From Aeromonas salmonicida subsp. salmonicida (GTDB lineage Bacteria > Pseudomonadota > Gammaproteobacteria > Enterobacterales > Aeromonadaceae): a stretch of DNA of 64,000 bases. Position numbers and translations under genes: made by a program. This document shows positions 58,816-64,000 of this stretch, piece after piece (the first letter of the stretch is position 1; every line of letters starts with the position of its first letter). The notes beneath the pieces are model-generated. The model made no database searches and was not told where the DNA came from. It saw only the letters and a list, made by a program, of their open reading frames with translations. The stretch lies in NCBI RefSeq assembly GCF_001643305.1, contig NZ_LSGW01000032.1, positions 1-64,000 on the forward strand, given 5' to 3'.

Positions 58816-59588
58816 TGGCTAAGTAACGCTTGGCTTGTTGCGAAGTGGGATATTGCCTTACCAGCTCAGTCCCGAATTGGTGAAGGAGTGCCGGTTTGTC
58901 CATGGCCTGAGCCAGCCGCAATCTCAACCAGAGACTGCTTTCATTCTCGTCTGACACATCGGCAAAACGGACGAGATAGGCCTGCACATCAGGCAGCTTG
59001 CCATCTTTCATGGAAAGCTCAGCCATGTCCAGCAATAACCTTGGATTGCGGGGATTATACCCCAAGGCCAAGCGATAGTACTCGCTTGCTTTATCATTTC
59101 TGCGATTTTGAGCGGCGCAAAGTGCCGCATTTTCATAGGTATCGGCAATCCGGATATAGTCGGGTTGACTCACGGCCTGCAGGAATGCCTTCTCCGCCTC
59201 GTCGAAGCGGCCTCGGTTGCACAGGAAGGCACCATAGTTGTTCATTGCGTCAGCATTGGACGGATCCATGGCAAGGGCTTTCTTGTAGCTCTCTTCGGCC
59301 GCCTTGTAGTCCTCTACCTGCTGGTAGAAGTAGGCGAAGCCGATCTGGACCTTGGGGTTGTCGGGGTCGTATTGAAGGGCGCGATCAAGGTTGAACTTGG
59401 CCTGTTCGGCATTGCCCTGCCGCAGATATTGAATACCTAAATCCAGACGGGTCTGAGCAGCCGCCTTGAGGTCGGGACCCACTTCACGCTGGGTAGAGTT
59501 CTGGCCAGCGTAAGTGGTCTCGGTAACACAGCCGGGCAGCGCGCTGAGCGCTGAGCGCTGCCACTACGATCAATGTACGTGTATCCAT
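58805..59588 (-). pseudogene. pilW: PilW (PilF) pilus lipoprotein, signal broken by a 7-bp duplication
   Basis: The body is a TPR protein (LGIQYLRQGNAEQAKFNLDRALQYDPDN, NNYGAFLCNRGRFDEAEKAF) of the PilW/PilF family, which targets and stabilises the PilQ secretin of type IV pili. The signal peptide starts at ATG 59588 (MDTRTLIVVAALSA). The frame then shifts, because GCGCTGA (plus strand) is repeated from 59541 to 59560. Removing one 7-bp unit gives a perfect lipobox (LSALPGC) and an open frame to 58805. As read, only a signal-less form from GTG 59482 (225 residues) can be made. Confidence 0.85.
59541..59560. repeat. Nearly three copies of GCGCTGA inside pilW
   Basis: GCGCTGA at 59541 and 59548, then GCGCTG at 59555. 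It is a short tandem repeat in the lipoprotein signal coding region and a likely slippage site. One unit less restores the gene. Confidence 0.9.
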
Positions 59589-59615
59589 TCCCTGACTATA
59601 CAATGGCTTAGCAAG

Positions 59616-60719
59616 TTAAACCATTTTGACGGAAATCCCATCCTGTTGCATCCGATTTTTCATGGTGCGCTTGGTGCGATCGATGACCTCCCCTACCAGC
59701 TGACCACAGGCGGCATCAATGTCGTCACCACGGGTCTTGCGGACGATGACGGTGAAGCCATATTCCATCAACACCTTGGAGAAACGGTCGATGCGGCTGT
59801 TGCTCGGCTTGCCATAGGGATTGCCCGGGAAGGGGTTGAACGGGATCAGGTTGATCTTGCTCGGGGTGTCTTTGAGCACCTTGGCCAGCTCGTGGGCATG
59901 CTGCATGTCATCATTGATGTGATCGAGCAGCACATACTCCACGGTCACGCGACCGCCGTTGGCATTGGACTTGGCCAGATAACGGCGCACACCGGCGAGG
60001 AAGTCCTCGATGTTGTACTTGTCGTTGATCGGCATGATCTCGGAGCGCAGCTTGTCGTTCGGCGCATGCAGGGAGATGGCTAGGGCCACATCAATTTGAT
60101 CGCCGAGAATGTCCAGCGCAGGCACCACACCCGAGGTGGAGATGGTGACACGACGCTTGGAGATGCCATAACCGAAGTCATCCATCATCAGGCGCATGGC
60201 CGGTATCACATTGGCGAGGTTGAGCAGCGGCTCACCCATGCCCATCATTACAACGTTGGTGATGGGGCGCTTGCCACCGACGATTTTGGCGGCGCGCCAC
60301 ACCTGGCCGATGATCTCGGACACTTTCAGGTTGCGGTTAAAACCCTGTTGAGCGGTGGAGCAGAATTTGCACGCCAGCGCGCAACCTACCTGGGAGGAGA
60401 CGCACAGGGTCGCCCTGTCCTCTTCCGGGATGTAGACGGTCTCCACTTCCTGACCGCCCACCTGCAGCGCCCACTTGATGGTACCGTCAGAGGAGCGCTG
60501 TTCACGGCTCACTTCCGGCGCACGGATCTCGGCGATCGCCTTCAGGCGCTCGCGCAGTACCTTGTTGACGTTGTTCATCTGATCGAAATCATCACAACCG
60601 AAGTGATAAATCCACTTCATGATCTGATCTGCCCGGAATGGCTTCTCGCCCAGTTCGACGAAGAAGGCACGCATGGCATCCCGATCAAGATCCAGCAGGT
60701 TGGTTTTTATTTCGCTCAT
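59616..60719 (-). CDS. rlmN: 23S rRNA/tRNA adenine-C2 methyltransferase RlmN
   Basis: This 367-residue radical-SAM enzyme methylates A2503 of 23S rRNA and A37 of some tRNAs. The cluster cysteines C113, C117 and C120 lie in [19 protein letters not shown], and a C-terminal cysteine lies in [11 protein letters not shown] chose ATG 60719 with GAGG 8 bases upstream. Confidence 0.97.
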   Translation of the reverse strand: MSEIKTNLLDLDRDAMRAFFVELGEKPFRADQIMKWIYHFGCDDFDQMNNVNKVLRERLKAIAEIRAPEVSREQRSSDGTIKWALQVGGQEVETVYIPEEDRATLCVSSQVGCALACKFCSTAQQGFNRNLKVSEIIGQVWRAAKIVGGKRPITNVVMMGMGEPLLNLANVIPAMRLMMDDFGYGISKRRVTISTSGVVPALDILGDQIDVALAISLHAPNDKLRSEIMPINDKYNIEDFLAGVRRYLAKSNANGGRVTVEYVLLDHINDDMQHAHELAKVLKDTPSKINLIPFNPFPGNPYGKPSNSRIDRFSKVLMEYGFTVIVRKTRGDDIDAACGQLVGEVIDRTKRTMKNRMQQDGISVKMV

Positions 60720-60842
60720 CAAAGGCCTCAGTCCACAAACTACATAAATTATTGGCTGACGATGTCAGGGGGCGGCATTGTACAAATAATGGGTCTGGCT
60801 TTCTACCCGGAGAATAAGGGGATATTGACCAAAAGGCCAAAA

Positions 60843-60872
60843 AACAAAAGGGAGCCGAGGCTCCCTTGATCA
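60843..60872 (-). terminator. Terminator of ndk
   Basis: A stem AAGGGAGCC / GGCTCCCTT with a 3-nt loop follows ndk. A-rich sequence on the plus strand gives T-rich sequence on the minus strand. Confidence 0.75.
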
Positions 60873-60888
60873 TCTTCAAACGCCAGAA

Positions 60889-61317
60889 TCAGCCGCGCGG
60901 GCAGATCTCGTCGTCGGAGAAGAAGTAGGCAATTTCACGGGCGGCAGAGGCCGGCGCGTCGGAACCGTGCACGGCGTTGCGGTCGATGCTCTCGGCGTAG
61001 CAGGCACGCAGGGTGCCGGCCAGGGCTTCTTTCGGGTTGGTCGCCCCCATGATTTCACGATGACGGCGGATGGCGTCTTCCCCTTCCAGCACCTGTACCA
61101 TGACAGGACCAGACGTCATGAAGCTGACCAATCCGTCATAGAAAGGCTTGCCCTGGTGTTCGGCATAGAAACCAGCGGCTTGCTCGCTGCTCATGTGCAG
61201 CATCTTGGCGGCGATGACTTTCAGACCCGCGCTCTCGAAGCGGTTATAGATGGCACCGATCAAGTTTTTGCTGACTGCATCCGGCTTGACGATAGAAAAG
61301 GTACGTTCGATGGCCAT
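60889..61317 (-). CDS. ndk: Nucleoside diphosphate kinase
   Basis: This 142-residue enzyme moves the terminal phosphate between nucleoside di- and triphosphates through phosphohistidine H117, in [13 protein letters not shown]. The N-terminus [14 protein letters not shown] is typical. A TATAAT (61372-61377, minus strand) upstream marks its own promoter. Confidence 0.98.
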   Translation of the reverse strand: MAIERTFSIVKPDAVSKNLIGAIYNRFESAGLKVIAAKMLHMSSEQAAGFYAEHQGKPFYDGLVSFMTSGPVMVQVLEGEDAIRRHREIMGATNPKEALAGTLRACYAESIDRNAVHGSDAPASAAREIAYFFSDDEICPRG

Positions 61318-61371
61318 TGAGATCTTTCCTTAACTACAGAGTTTTATTGTTAGAATCCATGTTCGGCGGCG

Positions 61372-61377
61372 ATTATA
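61372..61377 (-). promoter_or_regulatory. ndk -10 box
   Basis: A perfect TATAAT on the minus strand, 55 bases before the ndk start. No good -35 is seen at 16-18 bases. The stretch 61378-61550 shows no gene. Confidence 0.4.
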
Positions 61378-61555
61378 CGTAAACAAAAACCGAAATAACA
61401 CACAAAAAAGCAACTTTTTATTAAACAAACAAGTCCTTAAAACAACATCACCACTCATCTTGGCCCAGTGCGGCAGGAAAAAATGTGCGCTTGTGCACGA
61501 TAGCCGTGTTAAGCCCCTGAAACCCTGCCTATTGCTCACTAATGCAGCACTGCTG

Positions 61556-61585
61556 AAAAGGGCACCCTCAGGTGCCCTTCCTTGA
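61556..61585 (-). terminator. Terminator after pepB
   Basis: The stem AAGGGCACC / GGTGCCCTT with a 4-nt loop lies past the pepB stop. The A-rich left side gives T-rich RNA on the minus strand. Confidence 0.75.
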
Positions 61586-61600
61586 CGATTGTCATCCTTC

Positions 61601-62884
61601 TCAGCGCGCTTCCGCCAGCAGGGTATGCGCTATGGTGCGCATCCCCAGGGTGTTGGCGCCCGGCGCCCACAGGCTGTCACCGTTCTCGCTGAAACAGGCG
61701 GCCAGATCGACGTGCAACCAACCCCGTCCTTCATTGCCAACGAAGCGGGAGAGGAAGCCTGCCGCGTTGGAGGCGCCGCCCGGGCCACCGCCCGGCACTG
61801 GGCGGCTGTTGGCCGTGTCGGCATAGTGAGACGGGCACTGCTGGCGGTGCCAGGGCTCCAGCGGCAGCGGCCAGGCGGGCTCCTGCTCGGCATCGGCGTA
61901 GGCCATGGCACGACTCACCAGTCCCTTGTCCAGTCCAAACAGGGCGTTGTAACGCCCCCCCAGCGCCATGACGGCGGCGCCCGTCAGGGTGGCTGCATCT
62001 ATGATGAGCGGCGCCCCGCTGTCGCTTGCCAGTTGCAGGCCGTCGGCCAGCACCAGGCGCCCCTCGGCATCCGTGTTGACGATCTCGACCGTGGTGCCGT
62101 TCTTGTAGGTGAGGATGTCACCCAGCTTGTAGGCATGGCCGGAAACCAGATTCTCGGCGCAACAGAGGATGAGCTTCACCCGCTTGTCGAGGCCGCGCAG
62201 TATGGCCAGCGCCAGAGCACCGGTCACTATGGCCGCCCCCCCCATGTCATGCTTCATGGTGAGCATGCCCTGGGAGGTTTTCATGGAGTAGCCACCGGAG
62301 TCGAAGGTGATGCCCTTGCCCACAAGGGCCGCCGCCACCGGGGCATTACGATCTCCGGTCGGGTTGTAGTCCAGCTCCAGCAGCACGGGCTCGCGATCGC
62401 TGCCACGGCCAACCTGATAGAGACCGACCCAGCCAGCCTGTTGCAACGCCTCTCCTTTCAGGATGCGATGACTGATCCTGTCCGGCGCCAGCTCGGTGAT
62501 AAAGGCTGCCGCCTCCACCGCCAGCTCCAGCGGCCCCAGTTGCTCCGGGGTGGCATTGGTCATCTCGCGCACCCAACGTCCGCACAACCAGCGCGCCTCC
62601 AGCTCCTCCCTGTCCTCTTCGGACGAGGTGGCCCATTGCAGCTCGACTTCGGCCTTGGGGGTCTGCAGCCCCTGGGCAAAGGCCCACTGCTGCTCGCGCT
62701 CCCAATGACCGGCCAGGGCCACTTTCTGGATCCCCTGGCTGCACAGGCGACGCGCCGCCTGCTGGATATCGATCAGCGGCGTAGCGGTCACCAGATGGAT
62801 CACCATGCCATCGGCACGGTGAGAGAGCAGCGCCCCCTCCCCCCACTCGGCGGTAGCAAACTCACGGCTTAACCAGATGTTCAT
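61601..62884 (-). CDS. pepB: Peptidase B (leucyl aminopeptidase, M17)
   Basis: This 427-residue M17 metallo-aminopeptidase has metal-binding and catalytic motifs VGKGITFDSGGYS, MKHDMGGAA, NTDAEGRLVLADGL and DAATLTGAA. The loop WPLPLEPWHRQQCPSHYADTANSRP is present, unlike in the tandem copy upstream. It removes N-terminal residues from peptides in the cytoplasm. It starts 37 bases after the upstream copy's stop, suggesting one transcript. Confidence 0.95.
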   Translation of the reverse strand: MNIWLSREFATAEWGEGALLSHRADGMVIHLVTATPLIDIQQAARRLCSQGIQKVALAGHWEREQQWAFAQGLQTPKAEVELQWATSSEEDREELEARWLCGRWVREMTNATPEQLGPLELAVEAAAFITELAPDRISHRILKGEALQQAGWVGLYQVGRGSDREPVLLELDYNPTGDRNAPVAAALVGKGITFDSGGYSMKTSQGMLTMKHDMGGAAIVTGALALAILRGLDKRVKLILCCAENLVSGHAYKLGDILTYKNGTTVEIVNTDAEGRLVLADGLQLASDSGAPLIIDAATLTGAAVMALGGRYNALFGLDKGLVSRAMAYADAEQEPAWPLPLEPWHRQQCPSHYADTANSRPVPGGGPGGASNAAGFLSRFVGNEGRGWLHVDLAACFSENGDSLWAPGANTLGMRTIAHTLLAEAR

Positions 62885-62921
62885 TCAAGTACCTCCTGCA
62901 ACCGGCAATGAAAGCTGACCT

Positions 62922-64000
62922 TCATACATTCACCTCCTGCAGCCAGCGTGCGATAGTGCGCAGACCGTGGCCTTTGGCCCCGGTTGCCCAGAGATCATTG
63001 CCTGATTTTTGATAAGAAGCCGCCAGATCCAGGTGTACCCAACCCTTGCCCTCGTCACGCACGAAACGGGACAGGAAGGCGGCTGCCAGTGTTCGTTGCT
63101 GCTCGACTTCATCGAGAGCAAACACGGCGTTGTAGTCACGACCCAGCGCCGTCTTGGCGGCGCCGGTCAGGGTGGCAGCATCGAGAATATAGGCGGCACC
63201 ACAGTCGGATGCAGCCATCAGACCGTCGGCTAGCACCAGACGCCCTTCGGCATCGGTATTCTGGATCTCGACCGAGATACCGTTCTTGTAGGTGAGAATG
63301 TCGCCGAGCTTGAAGGCATGGCCGGAGACCAGGTTTTCGGCGCAGCAGAGGATAAGTTTGACCCTTTGCTTGAGACCGCGACTGATGGCCAGCGCCAGGG
63401 CACCGGTGACCATGGCTGCACCGCCCATGTCGGACTTCATCGGCAGCATGTTGTCAGAGGACTTCATGGAATAGCCACCGGAATCGAAGGTGATGCCCTT
63501 GCCCACCAGGGCGGCCACCACGGGGGCATTGCGATCCCCGGCCGGGTTGTAGTCGAGCTCCAGCAGCACGGGCTCTCGCTCGCTGCCACGACCTACCGAC
63601 CAGATGCCGATATGGCCGGCCTCACGCAACGCCTCACCAGCTGTGATACGGGCAGTGACCTGATCCCCACCCAGACCACGGATCAGCAGCAAGGCTGATT
63701 CCGCCAGGCTCATGGGATAAATGGCTTCCGGACAACCGTTGGTCACCTCGCGTACCCAGCGGGTCGCCTTGATCAGCGCATCCAGCTCGCGGGCATCCGA
63801 CTCGCTCTGTGGGCCAAAGTCCAGCTCACGCGTCCCCTTGGCGGCGTAGAAGCCCTGGGCGAAGGCGTAACGGCGTTCCAGATCCCAATCATCACCGACC
63901 AGCTTCACCCGCTTGATGCCGCTGGACTCGAGACGGCGGGCCGCACGCTGTATGGTGCGCAAGGCGTCATCTTCCTGGGCGATAGCGCCCAGATGAATGC
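62922..64000 (-). CDS. pepB: Second peptidase B-like M17 gene, internal deletion; 5' end outside the window
   Basis: The frame is open to the window edge (IHLGAIAQEDDALRTIQRAARRL), so the start is outside. It has the M17 motifs VGKGITFDSGGYS, NTDAEGRLVLADGL and DAATLTGAAKTALG. After FALDEVEQQRTLA it jumps to AAFLSRFV. The intact paralogue and E. coli PepB carry about 44 more residues there (the W-x-LPL ... ADL-N loop). The frame is kept. Loss of this conserved loop probably weakens or abolishes activity, though metal ligands remain. Confidence 0.88.
   Translation of the reverse strand, partial: IHLGAIAQEDDALRTIQRAARRLESSGIKRVKLVGDDWDLERRYAFAQGFYAAKGTRELDFGPQSESDARELDALIKATRWVREVTNGCPEAIYPMSLAESALLLIRGLGGDQVTARITAGEALREAGHIGIWSVGRGSEREPVLLELDYNPAGDRNAPVVAALVGKGITFDSGGYSMKSSDNMLPMKSDMGGAAMVTGALALAISRGLKQRVKLILCCAENLVSGHAFKLGDILTYKNGISVEIQNTDAEGRLVLADGLMAASDCGAAYILDAATLTGAAKTALGRDYNAVFALDEVEQQRTLAAAFLSRFVRDEGKGWVHLDLAASYQKSGNDLWATGAKGHGLRTIARWLQEVNV

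Noticed and set aside
61330-61539. A 69-codon frame upstream of ndk
   Set aside because: It overlaps the ndk promoter region and its product shows no family or export features.

Overview
The window looks like chromosome from a gamma-proteobacterium of the Aeromonadaceae, most likely Aeromonas. The evidence is the GC-rich codon use, the protein sequences (ArgA, LysC, MltF, RodZ and PilW of enteric/Vibrio/Aeromonas type), and the conserved gene orders purL<>mltF, yfgJ-der-bamB-yfgM-hisS-ispG-rodZ-pilW-rlmN-ndk-pepB and ycfP-ndh. The genus is inferred; the class is well supported.

Layout. 1-1400: an exported protein of unknown function and a YqhA-family membrane protein. 1436-11004: a rightward operon that starts behind a possible Fur box. 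It encodes a cytochrome b-like membrane protein, a large exported protein with a beta-propeller and six CxxCH haem sites, an FTR1-type iron permease, a FAD oxidoreductase, a small periplasmic protein and two GT-C-type membrane proteins. This resembles a haem-coupled iron uptake system. 11.1-14.4 kb: a frameshifted Bcr/CflA efflux gene, nhaD, and a DUF4357 gene. 14.4-18.7 kb: a promoter region with evenly spaced TGATCA sites, then an ABC ATPase (frameshifted), an FtsX-type permease and an AttH/lipocalin-like exported protein. 18.9-21.2 kb: a lipoprotein and an mgtC gene flanked on both sides by related non-coding sequence. 21.2-24.3 kb: an AT-rich island unlike the rest, with an AlbA_2 (Schlafen-like) protein, a DUF3644 HEPN-like protein interrupted by seven copies of a 7-bp repeat, and a DUF6988-like protein. 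This looks like an acquired defence-type cassette.

24.5-45.4 kb is mostly core metabolism: an alpha/beta hydrolase, a YjbR protein, a frameshifted GNAT, msrA, argA behind ARG boxes, lysC behind a lysine riboswitch, a kinase-like protein, an LTA-synthase-like sulfatase, an LD-carboxypeptidase, a solute-binding protein, ybjQ, ndh, ycfP, two tandem M3-type oligopeptidases (one frameshifted), a DUF808 protein and a DUF924 protein. 45.7-64 kb is the conserved housekeeping block: purL (with a PurR site over its promoter) diverging from mltF, a 48-residue basic protein, yfgJ, the hisS-yfgM-bamB-der operon, ispG, rodZ, pilW, rlmN, ndk and two tandem pepB genes.

A recurrent theme is gene interruption. 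There are single-base frameshifts in bcr, the ABC ATPase, the GNAT and one M3 peptidase (two or three of them in G/C runs), a 7-bp duplication that breaks the PilW lipoprotein signal, a 7-bp repeat tract inside the DUF3644 locus, and a deletion of about 44 residues in the second pepB. Some may be sequencing errors. The two 7-bp repeat loci look like real slippage sites.
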